Source: Clostridiales bacterium
GTDB taxonomy: Bacteria; Bacillota; Clostridia; Lachnospirales; Lachnospiraceae
NCBI GenBank assembly: GCA_018372435.1
Contig: JAHAJA010000040.1
Location: forward strand, 1 to 40,845
Length of the DNA stretch: 40,845 bases
Reading direction: 5' to 3'
Positions 32,389-40,837 of this stretch are shown here, one piece after another. The notes beneath the pieces are model-generated. The model ran no database searches, was not told the origin of the DNA, and saw only the letters and a program-made list of their open reading frames with translations. The position numbers and the translations under genes are program-made. Every line of letters starts with the position of its first letter. Position 1 is the first letter of the stretch.

Positions 32389-33582
32389 TTACCTAGGTGC
32401 TCCCATTGGATTTTCATCTTTACTTGAATCATATACCACAGCTCCATTAATTATAGTATATAATGTTTTGGTGAACACCTCCATCGGATTTCCATCAAAT
32501 ATAGCTATATCAGCATCTTTACCTACTTCAATGCTGCCAAGTCGGTCATCTACACGACAGATTTTGGCAGCATTAATTGTAATTGCCTTTAAACCTTCTT
32601 TCAGATCAAGCCCTGCGCGCACAGCCAAACCAGTACAAATTGGAAGTGCTTCAATCCTTGTTACAGGATGATCCGTTGTAATAGATACTAATACCCCCTC
32701 CTTATTCAAAATTCCTGCTGTCCTGAATGTAAGGTTTTGCACTTCTATCTTATCTCTTGAAACTAAAGCAGGGCCTACAATTGCAGGATACCCTGATTCT
32801 ACTATCTGTTTTGCTACTAGATGTCCTTCACTACAATGGTCAAGTGTAAGATCTAAATCAAATTCTTTGGCTATTCTAATCGCTGTCATTATATCATCCG
32901 TTCGATGAACGTGTGCCTTAAGAGGTATCTTCTTTTCAAACACTGGTATCCAACATTCATAATGAAAATCTTCTTCAAAATCCACGTTGCTAATCTTTGC
33001 TCTTTTCTTTCTCTCTATATATTGCTTTGCTTTAAACAATTCTTCACGAAGCATTGCTCCAATTGCCATTCTTGTCTGTGGTGATTTTCCTTGATCACTA
33101 TAGTTCTTCTTTGGATTCTCTCCAAATGATATTTTCATAGCAGCAGGATTTTTAACAATCGATTCATCAATTACTCTTCCATATGTCTTCATAACTAAAA
33201 ATTGCCCACCCACAACATTCGAACTACCTGGCCCGACCATTACTGCCGTAATCCCCGCATGAACAGCTTCCGCAAAGGCTGCATCCATAGGATTAATCGC
33301 ATCAATTGCACGCAAATATGGTGTAATTGGATTGCAAGTTTCATTGCTATCATCTCCCTCAAAGCCTTTCTTTTCTTCTGTGATACCAATATGACAATGG
33401 GATTCGATTATTCCTGGCATAACCCAATTTCCTTTTGCATCAATAACTTGTAATTCTACATCATCTTCAACTTTGATTGCTTTTCCTATATCTTTAATCT
33501 TACCTTGATTGATAAGCACACAACCATTCTCCAAGACTACTCCTGCCATTGTCATAATTTTTCCGTTTTTTATAAGCAACAT
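32389..33582 (-). CDS. Amidohydrolase-family protein
   Basis: 397 residues from ATG 33582 (SD GAAGGAG 8-9 bases upstream); the frame extends 27 codons further without a signal. It has the amidohydrolase layout: an N-terminal beta-sandwich (LLIKNGKIMTMAG, DAKGNWVMPGIIESHCHIG), a TIM barrel and a C-terminal return to the sandwich (GSIEVGKDADIAIFDGNPM). Metal-site candidates are H62 and H64 of SHCHIG, KAHVHRTDD, LDHCSEGH and TTDHP. The pattern is closest to the imidazolonepropionase/prolidase-like branch, where substrates range from cyclic amides to dipeptides. The true substrate cannot be read from the sequence. Probably cytosolic and monocistronic. Confidence 0.88.
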   Translation of the reverse strand: MLLIKNGKIMTMAGVVLENGCVLINQGKIKDIGKAIKVEDDVELQVIDAKGNWVMPGIIESHCHIGITEEKKGFEGDDSNETCNPITPYLRAIDAINPMDAAFAEAVHAGITAVMVGPGSSNVVGGQFLVMKTYGRVIDESIVKNPAAMKISFGENPKKNYSDQGKSPQTRMAIGAMLREELFKAKQYIERKKRAKISNVDFEEDFHYECWIPVFEKKIPLKAHVHRTDDIMTAIRIAKEFDLDLTLDHCSEGHLVAKQIVESGYPAIVGPALVSRDKIEVQNLTFRTAGILNKEGVLVSITTDHPVTRIEALPICTGLAVRAGLDLKEGLKAITINAAKICRVDDRLGSIEVGKDADIAIFDGNPMEVFTKTLYTIINGAVVYDSSKDENPMGAPR

Positions 33583-33795
33583 AAATATTGCTCCTTCCTT
33601 AATCTGAACAAAACGATTTCCAAGCATAGTATTTCCTTGGTTTGCTAGATTATACTCAATCACTTGTATTAATGAATGATATACGAAATTATGGTAATAC
33701 TACTAAAGTATTTTTCTGTAGAAATACTATGGTTGAGAGAATGTTATTGCGAAATTCTTCCCAAGATCCACATTACAAAGAGTTTTGCTAACGCC

Positions 33796-33882
33796 TATAA
33801 TATAATTATTAAGAAAGGAGCCATGTACACTGCTCTCTTTCAACCTATCTATTAGAGCAGTATCGCAAGTAAACTTGCGATA
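33796..33882 (+). promoter_or_regulatory. Ferredoxin leader: promoter -10, stem-loops
   Basis: TATAAT (33796-33801) with a weak TTACAA 17 bases upstream would start transcription near 33808. Two stems follow back to back: ACTGCTCT (33829-33836) with AGAGCAGT (33854-33861), and the perfect 10-bp dyad TATCGCAAGT / ACTTGCGATA (33861-33882, loop AA), which ends 3 bases before the ferredoxin ATG. Confidence 0.55.
33823..33855 (+). CDS. Possible 10-residue leader peptide (MYTALFQPIY)
   Basis: An ATG at 33823 follows the only strong SD in this region (AAGAAAGGAG, 33811-33820) and opens a 10-codon frame that stops at TAG 33855. It lies 30 bases before the ferredoxin start, with stem-loops in and after it. 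It could be a translated uORF controlling the ferredoxin, or a coincidence. Confidence 0.35.
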   Translation: MYTALFQPIY

Positions 33883-33885
33883 TGC

Positions 33886-34089
33886 ATGGATATCAATATG
33901 AAAGCAACAGTAGATCAAGACGGATGCATTAGCTGCGGAGTATGCGTTAGTGTATGTCCAGAAGTATTCTCATTCAATGATAATGATGTTTCGGAAGCTA
34001 TCGAAGGTGATATTCCCGAGGACAGCATTGAAGCTGCTAAGGAATCCCGTGATAGTTGTCCTGTTAGTGTAATATCTATTACAGACTAA
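33886..34089 (+). CDS. Single-cluster [4Fe-4S] ferredoxin
   Basis: 67 residues. Cys14, Cys17 and Cys20 (CISCGVC) with Cys58 (DSCPV) are the expected cluster ligands, as in Thermotoga-type small ferredoxins. Cys24 (VCPEVF) matches the disulfide Cys of those proteins, but its partner near residue 50 is absent, so it is probably free. The chain is highly acidic. It carries low-potential electrons in the cytosol. ATG 33886 gives MDINMKATVD; the ATG at 33898 (MKATVD) is an equally good homologue start. Neither has a visible SD, which is unusual for this window. Confidence 0.93.
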   Translation: MDINMKATVDQDGCISCGVCVSVCPEVFSFNDNDVSEAIEGDIPEDSIEAAKESRDSCPVSVISITD

Positions 34090-34111
34090 TATATCAATTG
34101 ATTATCAATAT

Positions 34112-34168
34112 AAAAAACAATTTTCTTTCACTGCTAGTTAACTAACAGTGACATGAAAATTGTTTTTT
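34112..34168. terminator. Bidirectional terminator
   Basis: The arms 34112-34133 (AAAAAACAATTTTC...CACTG) and 34146-34168 (CAGTG...GAAAATTGTTTTTT) form a long stem with a small internal mismatch, ending in T runs on both strands. It separates the ferredoxin and the gerA operon. Confidence 0.88.
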
Positions 34169-34205
34169 TATGTTTCTCTTATGATAATCACTTCTAATTA
34201 AATAC

Positions 34206-35345
34206 TCATTGTTTTGACTTTGCTTCCACTCTTTGAATCCTGGTACTAGTAACTCCAATTTTACTGTAATGCACAATTATTAATACAAAAGGTATTACAT
34301 ATTGCATGATAAGATTCCATTTTACTAGAATAGTATTGTATAAGAATTCAACATCAAACTGAGTTCTACAAAGTACTAATGCCAAATAATAGATGAAAAC
34401 AGCAAAAGGAATATATAAGAACTTTATCTTTCTTACCGAACATACCCATTTAATGCAGCGCATTGAAATACTTGCATAGAGACAGATTCCTAAGAAATCG
34501 GATAAAAACATAATAATGATTAATATTGCCTCGAAATGTTCTAGAATATTCAACACCGAAATTCCCTTCATTGCAACATAAAAAGGTGTCGATATCATAG
34601 CCGACGCATTGTTTCCTACAAGACTATAAGTGACAACTGTAACAAGAATTAGCAAAACAAGAAAAAGCGCAATCGTCGATATTAGAAACCGAGCAATTAG
34701 TTTACCACTTTTACTATGATCTTTTACACTATCTCCATAGATTAATATCAAGAACAAATTACCCGCCGCTGCTATAATAAAACCTGCTTGCCCGCATAAT
34801 TCGGAGAACGATAACGTATTAGCAACTTTAATATAATCTAATCTAATGTTTGGTATTGCACTTAGTATATAGATAAACAGAATAATTAACATCGGTACAA
34901 GTACAAATTCCGCAAATCGAAAGATTGTTTTAATCCCACGTAAGAAAGCATAAAGAACTAGTATCATCATTGTGACAAAAAATACTTGTTCACGTGTATT
35001 GGACATAATCGAGGATTGAAGATTTAACGTATATTGCCACACCTTTGTGCTTAATACAACAAATGACCAAATACCATAGAAAGCAATTAATACTTTTGCA
35101 ACTGCACGTCCAAAAAGTTCTACTAGTATCTCATAAAAATTATAGTGCGGATACGCTTGCATGAAGACTACAATCAATAATGCCAATGGTATTAGCGCGA
35201 CTAGAGAAAGTAATACACTAATACCTGCACTGCTACTATTACCCACTGCTAATTCTGCTGGTATTAGTGTTAGAATAGGTGTTATCGAAATCGCTAAGAA
35301 CATATAAAATAACTGCCTGAATGTAATAACTTTTTTCATAGACAC
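34206..35345 (-). CDS. Spore germination receptor permease subunit (GerAB type)
   Basis: 379 residues with about ten membrane helices, an APC-superfamily spore-germination permease (GerAB/GerBB/GerKB). Its N-terminus ITFRQLFYMFLAISITP and helix boundaries are typical. B subunits bind the germinant in the spore inner membrane. The start is GTG 35345 (AAGG 6 bases upstream) or ATG 35339 (MKKVITF); both overlap or touch the end of the preceding small ORF. It is the last gene of an operon whose order is A, C, small protein, B, rather than the usual A-B-C. Confidence 0.92.
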   Translation of the reverse strand: MSMKKVITFRQLFYMFLAISITPILTLIPAELAVGNSSSAGISVLLSLVALIPLALLIVVFMQAYPHYNFYEILVELFGRAVAKVLIAFYGIWSFVVLSTKVWQYTLNLQSSIMSNTREQVFFVTMMILVLYAFLRGIKTIFRFAEFVLVPMLIILFIYILSAIPNIRLDYIKVANTLSFSELCGQAGFIIAAAGNLFLILIYGDSVKDHSKSGKLIARFLISTIALFLVLLILVTVVTYSLVGNNASAMISTPFYVAMKGISVLNILEHFEAILIIIMFLSDFLGICLYASISMRCIKWVCSVRKIKFLYIPFAVFIYYLALVLCRTQFDVEFLYNTILVKWNLIMQYVIPFVLIIVHYSKIGVTSTRIQRVEAKSKQ

Positions 35346-35548
35346 GACCTACCTTCTACCATCCTATAGGATAATGTATAAGATTCCATAACACTATTAC
35401 CATAAGGATTCCCCGTGTAATAGATGCCTAGAGCAATTGCTGCTAAACTGAAAACTAAGAACAAGTATAATTTCTTCTTATCATTTACTAACTCTTTTCC
35501 CTTCCTTATTAAAGCAGCAATGATTATAATAACGAATATATATAACAT
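35336..35548 (-). CDS. Small two-helix membrane protein, GerD-subunit-like
   Basis: 70 residues from ATG 35548 (GGAGG 5 bases upstream), placed 2 bases after the gerAC stop and overlapping gerAB by 10 bases if the GTG start is used. Helix one is residues 1-14 (LYIFVIIIIAALI), then a short basic loop, helix two about 25-43 (LYLFLVFSLAAIALGIYY), and a polar tail. Size, topology and place match the D-type small proteins encoded in some Bacillus germinant receptor operons, which modulate receptor activity. Homology cannot be shown by eye at this length. Confidence 0.75.
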   Translation of the reverse strand: MLYIFVIIIIAALIRKGKELVNDKKKLYLFLVFSLAAIALGIYYTGNPYGNSVMESYTLSYRMVEGRSCL

Positions 35549-35550
35549 CT

Positions 35551-36648
35551 CTACCTCCACTCCTCTAACACACTTGACTTGGTTACTCTCGATTCAATTG
35601 TGTAATCAAACTTTGTAAACTGAAGAAAATCATCTTTGTGATTGCGTAGTGCATTCCATATTGTATTATTATTTTCAAGAATATCACTTAGATGAAACAT
35701 ATCAACATTAATTGTTTGAGAGGCAGATACTGCTTGCTCAAGCAGCTTAATCATATACAGCGTTTGTTCTTCCTTGATCTTCTCCCTTATCTCGTTATTC
35801 ATCACTTGATTCGGATAAGATATACTACGTAGTACACTATCAAATCTTAATTGAACATTAATATGAATACTATTCGATTGTAGACTCGGTGTCAAAACAG
35901 TTTTCACATTATGAAGAGTCAATCCACTACCGCTTGGAAGGTATATCGGACAGCTCTTAACAATCCCTTTCAGCAAATCAACTCCTAAGGATGTGTCCTC
36001 GTCTAGATAAGCAACTAACTTATTATCAAAGAAAGCCGCATACCCACTCATCCCAAGTTTCTTATCCTCGTAATTAATATACGGTATAATTGTACTTGAT
36101 TTCCCGCTTTCAATTCCCTCAAATATCCATAAGACTGTATTCTCATTCCTAGTAATAGAATCCAATCGTTTTGAAACCATGGTCTTTAAATCATCTTGAA
36201 TCATTTCTTTTTCTTCTTTGGCATCTCTAATTATTGTCGCTGCATCTTCTTCCTTAATAACATACATCAAAGCATTTATTTTAATTGTTTCGTCTGAAAT
36301 CAAGAAACGAACAGTCTCATCTATTCCATGTCCCGCAAGCCCCTGACCAATTAGATAAAAGTTGGTAAACGCGAAAGAAAGATCTTTCTTATTCTCTTTT
36401 TTAAGTTGCTCAAACGCCTCAAAAAGGGTATCTCCTTTTGCTTCAATTGTCTCCAGGTCTTCGTTAATAGTCTCCGGACCACCAATCCCATATAAAGCTG
36501 AAATGCTATACTGATTATCAATAAAATCAATTCCTAAAACCCTAATCATATCGATCTCATTGATTTCTTTTTTATTAAAATCTTTAGAACAGCCGCCCAT
36601 TATAAAGAAAAGCAATAGGAGGCCCATTACTAATATAACCTTTTTCAT
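35551..36648 (-). CDS. Spore germination lipoprotein (GerAC type)
   Basis: 365 residues from ATG 36648 (AGGAGG 6 bases upstream; the GTG two codons earlier lies in the SD). A lipoprotein signal peptide ends in the lipobox FFIMGGC, with the lipidated Cys near residue 22. The body shows the Ger(x)C pattern: EINEIDMIRVLGID near the mature start, GDTLFEAFEQLKKENKKDLSF, FTNFYLIGQGLA, and a C-terminal domain with RFDSVLRSI. C subunits are anchored to the outer face of the spore inner membrane and complete the germinant receptor. Its stop is followed by the small ORF within 2 bases. Confidence 0.94.
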   Translation of the reverse strand: MKKVILVMGLLLLFFIMGGCSKDFNKKEINEIDMIRVLGIDFIDNQYSISALYGIGGPETINEDLETIEAKGDTLFEAFEQLKKENKKDLSFAFTNFYLIGQGLAGHGIDETVRFLISDETIKINALMYVIKEEDAATIIRDAKEEKEMIQDDLKTMVSKRLDSITRNENTVLWIFEGIESGKSSTIIPYINYEDKKLGMSGYAAFFDNKLVAYLDEDTSLGVDLLKGIVKSCPIYLPSGSGLTLHNVKTVLTPSLQSNSIHINVQLRFDSVLRSISYPNQVMNNEIREKIKEEQTLYMIKLLEQAVSASQTINVDMFHLSDILENNNTIWNALRNHKDDFLQFTKFDYTIESRVTKSSVLEEWR

Positions 36649-36657
36649 AGGCACCTC

Positions 36658-38118
36658 CTACTTTTGCTTTCTATGGTTATCCCTTGCAATTCCTTCAGGT
36701 CGATATTTGAAGTAACGTACGGGAAAACGAAATAACGTATCTTTATGAGTTTTATGCTCTGCATCAACGAATGGTGATAGATAAGCAACTCCATAATTAT
36801 CCAAACTACAAAGATGGATAATTATCAAGGTAATACCAATTATTATACCGAAAAATCCAACGAATGTTGCTAATAATGCAATACCAAATCGTAGAACACG
36901 TACTGCGTTAGCTAAATCCTGATTTGGTAACGTAAAACCTGCTATTCCAGTGAACGCAATTACGATTACAACAGCAGGCGATATCAGGTTAGCCGATACT
37001 GCTGCTTGACCTACTACCAAACCACCTACAATAGACATTGCTTGACCTACTGTTTTTGGCAATCGTAAGCCTGCTTCAATTATAATTTCGAATGATAATA
37101 ACAATCCAAATACTTCAACTGCCGAAGAAAACGGAACATTTACCTTAGCATTCTGTATCGAAAGTGCTTGCTCTATTGGTAACATCTGGTGTTGAAAAGT
37201 CGTTATTGCAATATATAGCCCAGGCAATATTATTGTTAGAATTAAAGCCAGATATCTTATGGTACGTAAACAGCTACCTATTACAAAATTCTCAGCATAA
37301 TCCTCTGGAGATTGCATTAAAATCGGAAATTGGCATGGTAAGATATATACAAAAGGCATGCCATCTATAATTAAAGCAACACGCCCGTCCGTTAAATTAG
37401 AAGAACAACGATCTGGCCTTTGTGTGTACATAACTTGCGGAAAGATGCTGTTATGATTACTCGATATGAATTCCTCTATAAATGCAGGGGTAGGCGTGTT
37501 ATCAATGTCAATCTTCTTAATAGCCTTCTTAAGTTGCTCTACATTCTCCATATCTACAATATTACTTAGATAAGCAATTGCAATATCTGCTCGGTTCACT
37601 CGTCCTACCGTCATCTGCTCAATAACCAGGTACCTAGAACGAATTCTTCTCCTTATTAATGCTGTGTTCGTACGAAGTACTTCAATGAAGCAATCCTTCG
37701 CTCCTTTCATTACTCCTTCATCAGAAGGTTCCGATACCGACCTCTTATCAAAACCTCTTACATCAAAGAGGATAGCATCATGCAATTCATCAAATATCAA
37801 ACCAGCCATACCACTCATAACGCCCTGGATTAGCTGATCCATATCTTTTACTTTAGAAGCAAATCCGTGATATGCCATGCCAGTAAACATAGCATCATAC
37901 AACTCTTGTTGGTTTTTACATTCCCTAACTGCAGTGTTATCTGCAAATGGTCGTAGAATAGCTTGGTCAAAAACTGCACTATTTACTAACCCGTCTACAC
38001 AAAAGATATGCATAGGAACTTTATATTTAGCGGTTTTTATTTCACGAACTAATACATCTCCACTTTTAACAAATAAATTCTTTAAGTATTGCGATTCAAT
38101 TAATTGTTGCAAAACCAT
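36658..38118 (-). CDS. Spore germination receptor A subunit (GerAA type)
   Basis: 486 residues from ATG 38118 (AAAGGGAG immediately upstream); a frame 14 codons longer (MLYIILFIIH) would add an atypical hydrophobic start and is less likely. Two N-terminal soluble domains (about 1-240) include NQQELYDAMFTGMA, LIFDELHDAILFDVRGFDKRSVSEP (as two pieces), EPSDEGVMKGAKDCF and RTNTALIRRRI, all family hallmarks. Then come about five membrane helices (about 280-440) with LPGLYIA, EIIIEAGLRLPK and the conserved FTLPNQDLANAVR. It is the first gene of the germinant receptor operon; the gerAC gene begins 9 bases after its stop. Confidence 0.94.
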   Translation of the reverse strand: MVLQQLIESQYLKNLFVKSGDVLVREIKTAKYKVPMHIFCVDGLVNSAVFDQAILRPFADNTAVRECKNQQELYDAMFTGMAYHGFASKVKDMDQLIQGVMSGMAGLIFDELHDAILFDVRGFDKRSVSEPSDEGVMKGAKDCFIEVLRTNTALIRRRIRSRYLVIEQMTVGRVNRADIAIAYLSNIVDMENVEQLKKAIKKIDIDNTPTPAFIEEFISSNHNSIFPQVMYTQRPDRCSSNLTDGRVALIIDGMPFVYILPCQFPILMQSPEDYAENFVIGSCLRTIRYLALILTIILPGLYIAITTFQHQMLPIEQALSIQNAKVNVPFSSAVEVFGLLLSFEIIIEAGLRLPKTVGQAMSIVGGLVVGQAAVSANLISPAVVIVIAFTGIAGFTLPNQDLANAVRVLRFGIALLATFVGFFGIIIGITLIIIHLCSLDNYGVAYLSPFVDAEHKTHKDTLFRFPVRYFKYRPEGIARDNHRKQK

Positions 38119-38185
38119 TCTCCCTTTCGAATGAATAATAAATAGTATTATATATAACATTCATTCTTCCAGAAAGCATGTGATT

Positions 38186-39055
38186 TTATTCAAAAGCTAA
38201 GTTAAAATATCCTTTTCCTCTCTCAACTGGAAATCGTGACATGATAGTTTGTGTCTCATTAGCTTGTAAATTGTCTGTTCGCACCAAATGAACCGAACAT
38301 TCTTGCATATTACTGTCTGTTAATAACTGCCTAACTAACTCCATAATTAGATTACTAGGCAACGTGTGCTCTCTTATATATAGAACATCTTCATACTCAC
38401 GAACCATTACAATATAGGAATCGTCTATAAGCAAAGTTTTGCCGCCTGTAAAAGCATTCTCTTTAATAGCATAATCAAGTTCGTACTCTTCCCATTCTAT
38501 ATAGTTAGTAGCAGATAAACGCCCATCACGAATCTTCTTATATAAACTACTATCCTCTGAACGCAATTCCTTAATCGCAAATCGTTTACTTTCTGTAGTT
38601 ATGGTTGCTGCTTTAAGTTCCATTTGAGTCTTCTCTTCTAACGCTAATTGTTCTCTCTTAATACGGATCATCTTTCTAATAATGGTAGAAGAATATCCAT
38701 TTCTCTCATAAAAGTTCTCAAGCTCTTTTGTAGCCGGTTGTAAAAAAGTTGAATTCTTCGTAATTTCATTCGCATAATTTAACAACTTCGAGCTATAACC
38801 TTTTCCCTGTGCTTCCGGTAAGGTTGCCACCGCATAGACATAATAAACCTTACGAACTCCATTCTTTTCATGTAATTTAGCCGGCATCAATGTAAGCATA
38901 GACACCGGCTTTTTATCTATTAGATAAATCAAAGTACTCTCATCATGAAAATATTCACCAAAGAAAAAATCAATATAGGAGTCTTCATCATGAAAGCATT
39001 CCTTCCAAATCTTTTTTAGTTGTTCAACCATTGTATTATCTGCAAATTGAATCAT
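38186..39055 (-). CDS. GNAT-family N-acetyltransferase
   Basis: 289 residues. The N-terminal ~140 residues form a GNAT domain with the acetyl-CoA pyrophosphate loop Q83-GKGY87 (VATLPEAQGKGYSSKLL) and KELENFYERNGYSS. The remainder (from about residue 150) looks like a second, degenerate GNAT-like or sterol-carrier-like half, an arrangement seen in Eis-type and related two-domain acetyltransferases. Substrate unknown. SD GAGAGGAG precedes the ATG. It is 164 bases downstream of the DUF2156 gene, but a terminator lies between, so the two are probably separate transcripts. Confidence 0.88.
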   Translation of the reverse strand: MIQFADNTMVEQLKKIWKECFHDEDSYIDFFFGEYFHDESTLIYLIDKKPVSMLTLMPAKLHEKNGVRKVYYVYAVATLPEAQGKGYSSKLLNYANEITKNSTFLQPATKELENFYERNGYSSTIIRKMIRIKREQLALEEKTQMELKAATITTESKRFAIKELRSEDSSLYKKIRDGRLSATNYIEWEEYELDYAIKENAFTGGKTLLIDDSYIVMVREYEDVLYIREHTLPSNLIMELVRQLLTDSNMQECSVHLVRTDNLQANETQTIMSRFPVERGKGYFNLAFE

Positions 39056-39155
39056 ACAATCTCCTCTCTATATTCCAAGAACCTATCAATTACAAAATCC
39101 TTTGTAATAACGATAAACCTATTAATGTATTTTATGTCTACAGTTATAATTATAA

Positions 39156-39208
39156 AAAAGTTTTTACCAAACTTCTATTTCTAAGAATAAAATTTGATAA
39201 AAACTTTT
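39156..39208 (-). terminator. Terminator of the DUF2156 gene
   Basis: AAAAGTTTTTACCAAA (39156-39171) pairs with TTTGATAAAAACTTTT (39193-39208), one mismatch. On the minus strand it lies 11 bases after the stop and runs into TTTTATAATT. Confidence 0.85.
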
Positions 39209-39219
39209 CACTTACTATA

Positions 39220-40107
39220 TTATTTTAATATCGCAGTATACTTTTCTATTAATAAATCAGGATAATACGATAGCTTAGCTTTTCGTAATCCCTCTTCTCC
39301 CATATCCTCTTCACGATTTACATACTCATAATCCTGACAGTTATGAATCACAAATTGTTGATTAATCATTGGATAGGCACCTTGAATATCAGGGAATGCT
39401 TTTTCAATGTGTACGACAAAGGTATCATCCGTTAACGGTTCACCAATCGTATAAGCAATTACTTCTCCCTCTCTACGTATTAATCCACCAACTAAATCTA
39501 ATTCAAAAAAGTTATTGAAGGCGCATGAAACTGCACAGGCTTCTAATTGAAGATTCGTGTCATTCTCACAGTCATATAGGGAACACCATTTAGCATTCAT
39601 CTTCTTACAATCCTCTATATTCTCCCCAGTTATCTGTTCATATTGCCAATCTGGATTATCTTTAAAACGAGCGATATGGTTTCTCTTACCATGAAGTTTC
39701 TTACCCGCTAACGTAGTCAAACGTTCTGTTTTATACACATAATCACTTTCTTCTCTTGGGGCCTCGATATTAAAAAGCCCCGGAAAAGACTCCTCAACTT
39801 TGGATACTTGACTCTCTGGTATTCCCCTAAGACGAAATTGTATGTTTCTTTCCTTTGCATCTTCCATTAAAGCTTCAATTATTGGTTTGATGTCACCTTC
39901 TCCAACTGGATAAGTATACATTTGTTCCTCACCTAATCCACTCTTTAGACAATAAAAGCCATTAACATCAGCAAATTCTATATGATTGGAATGGCGCCAA
40001 ATAAAATTATTAACAAAGGAAAAATCACAGCTTTTATATTGTGCTTGTTTCAATCTATGATTTATCCACTCTTTATCATTTAACTCAACCTTTTTAAATG
40101 TAATCAT
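39220..40107 (-). CDS. DUF2156 (LPG synthetase C-terminal-like) acyltransferase-fold protein
   Basis: 295 residues, soluble. Opening MITFKKVELNDKEWINHR, then CDFSFVNNFIWRHSNHIEF, the conserved KLHGKRNHIARFKD (about residues 131-144), and NQQFVIHNCQDYEYVNREEDMGEEGLRKAKLSY (in two pieces) near the end are DUF2156 hallmarks. DUF2156 shares the double-GNAT fold with the C-terminal domain of MprF, which transfers lysine from tRNA to phosphatidylglycerol. This protein lacks the flippase helices, so its acceptor is unknown. SD GAAGGAG precedes the ATG. Confidence 0.88.
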   Translation of the reverse strand: MITFKKVELNDKEWINHRLKQAQYKSCDFSFVNNFIWRHSNHIEFADVNGFYCLKSGLGEEQMYTYPVGEGDIKPIIEALMEDAKERNIQFRLRGIPESQVSKVEESFPGLFNIEAPREESDYVYKTERLTTLAGKKLHGKRNHIARFKDNPDWQYEQITGENIEDCKKMNAKWCSLYDCENDTNLQLEACAVSCAFNNFFELDLVGGLIRREGEVIAYTIGEPLTDDTFVVHIEKAFPDIQGAYPMINQQFVIHNCQDYEYVNREEDMGEEGLRKAKLSYYPDLLIEKYTAILK

Positions 40108-40278
40108 GATTAACTCCTTCTTTTGTTCTATCTAACCATAATATTTCCCAATTAACATTGAATCATTCTATGATTGATTTTCCATTACGGTTTAAATATC
40201 TCGTTATAACATAGCTTTATTTAATGTATAGTATACGTAGAGTAGCAAGAATTTGTCAACTATATAATACTATAAAAG

Positions 40279-40319
40279 AATAGCCCTAGACAAAACAATT
40301 TGTTTTATCTGGGGCTATT
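40279..40319 (-). terminator. Terminator of cspA
   Basis: AATAGCCCTAGACAAAACA (40279-40297) pairs with TGTTTTATCTGGGGCTATT (40301-40319) with few mismatches and a tiny loop. On the minus strand it follows the cspA stop by 25 bases and runs into CTTTTATAG. Confidence 0.88.
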
Positions 40320-40344
40320 ACTTACTTATTTAGAATTAACAAAC

Positions 40345-40548
40345 TTAAGCTACTACAACGTTAACTGCTTGTAAACCACGAGCTCCGTTAGTAATATCAA
40401 AAGTTACGTTTTGATTTTCTTCTAAAGACTTAAAACCGTCTGTAGCGATTCCTGAGAAATGTACGAATACATCTTCACCATTTTCGCTGTTAGTAATAAA
40501 ACCAAATCCCTTTTGTGCATTAAACCATTTTACTGTACCTTTATTCAT
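40345..40548 (-). CDS. cspA: Cold-shock protein
   Basis: 67 residues, the canonical size of a single OB-fold cold-shock domain. RNP1 KGFGFI is at residues 14-19 and RNP2 VFVHF at 27-31, with the N-terminal KGTVKWFNAQ. It binds single-stranded RNA/DNA and acts as an RNA chaperone; a housekeeping or cold-induced role cannot be separated by sequence. SD AGGAGG is 8 bases before the ATG. The leader contains a 21-bp perfect stem with a T-rich tail (40599-40650), which may be the terminator of the upstream gene or a control element. Confidence 0.96.
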   Translation of the reverse strand: MNKGTVKWFNAQKGFGFITNSENGEDVFVHFSGIATDGFKSLEENQNVTFDITNGARGLQAVNVVVA

Positions 40549-40598
40549 GAAAGATACCTCCTAATAATATTCTAATATTTTTCGGTGAAAATAAAAAA

Positions 40599-40650
40599 TC
40601 ACATATTTTTGTAAATCATCGAATAGTCAATGATTTACAAAAATATGTGA
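40599..40650 (-). terminator. 21-bp perfect stem upstream of cspA
   Basis: The arms 40599-40619 and 40630-40650 are perfectly complementary over 21 bases (core ATTTTTGTAAATCAT) with a 10-base loop. On the minus strand the stem is followed by TTTTTTATTTT and then, 43 bases later, the cspA start. It may terminate an upstream transcript or attenuate cspA. Confidence 0.7.
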
Positions 40651-40791
40651 ATCAAAACTTACCTCTAAAATACTAATTAAGAATAACATAATTATTATGA
40701 TATGTCAACACTTATTATAATAATATTGTTTTCAATGCAATGTATATCTAAATTGTAAATTTAAATTCCACCCTACCTCTTCATACATATA

Positions 40792-40837
40792 GAAGTTAGT
40801 CTTTCAAACTAAATAGTGGAAGTAAGTCTTTCAAACT
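40792..40837. repeat. Direct repeats at the window edge
   Basis: GAAGTTAGTCTTTCAAACT (40792-40810) and GAAGTAAGTCTTTCAAACT (40819-40837) differ at one of 19 bases and are 27 bases apart. They continue to the window end, so more copies may follow outside. Confidence 0.6.

Noticed and set aside
32381..32671. 96-codon plus-strand frame
   Set aside because: Antisense to the end of the amidohydrolase gene; shadow.
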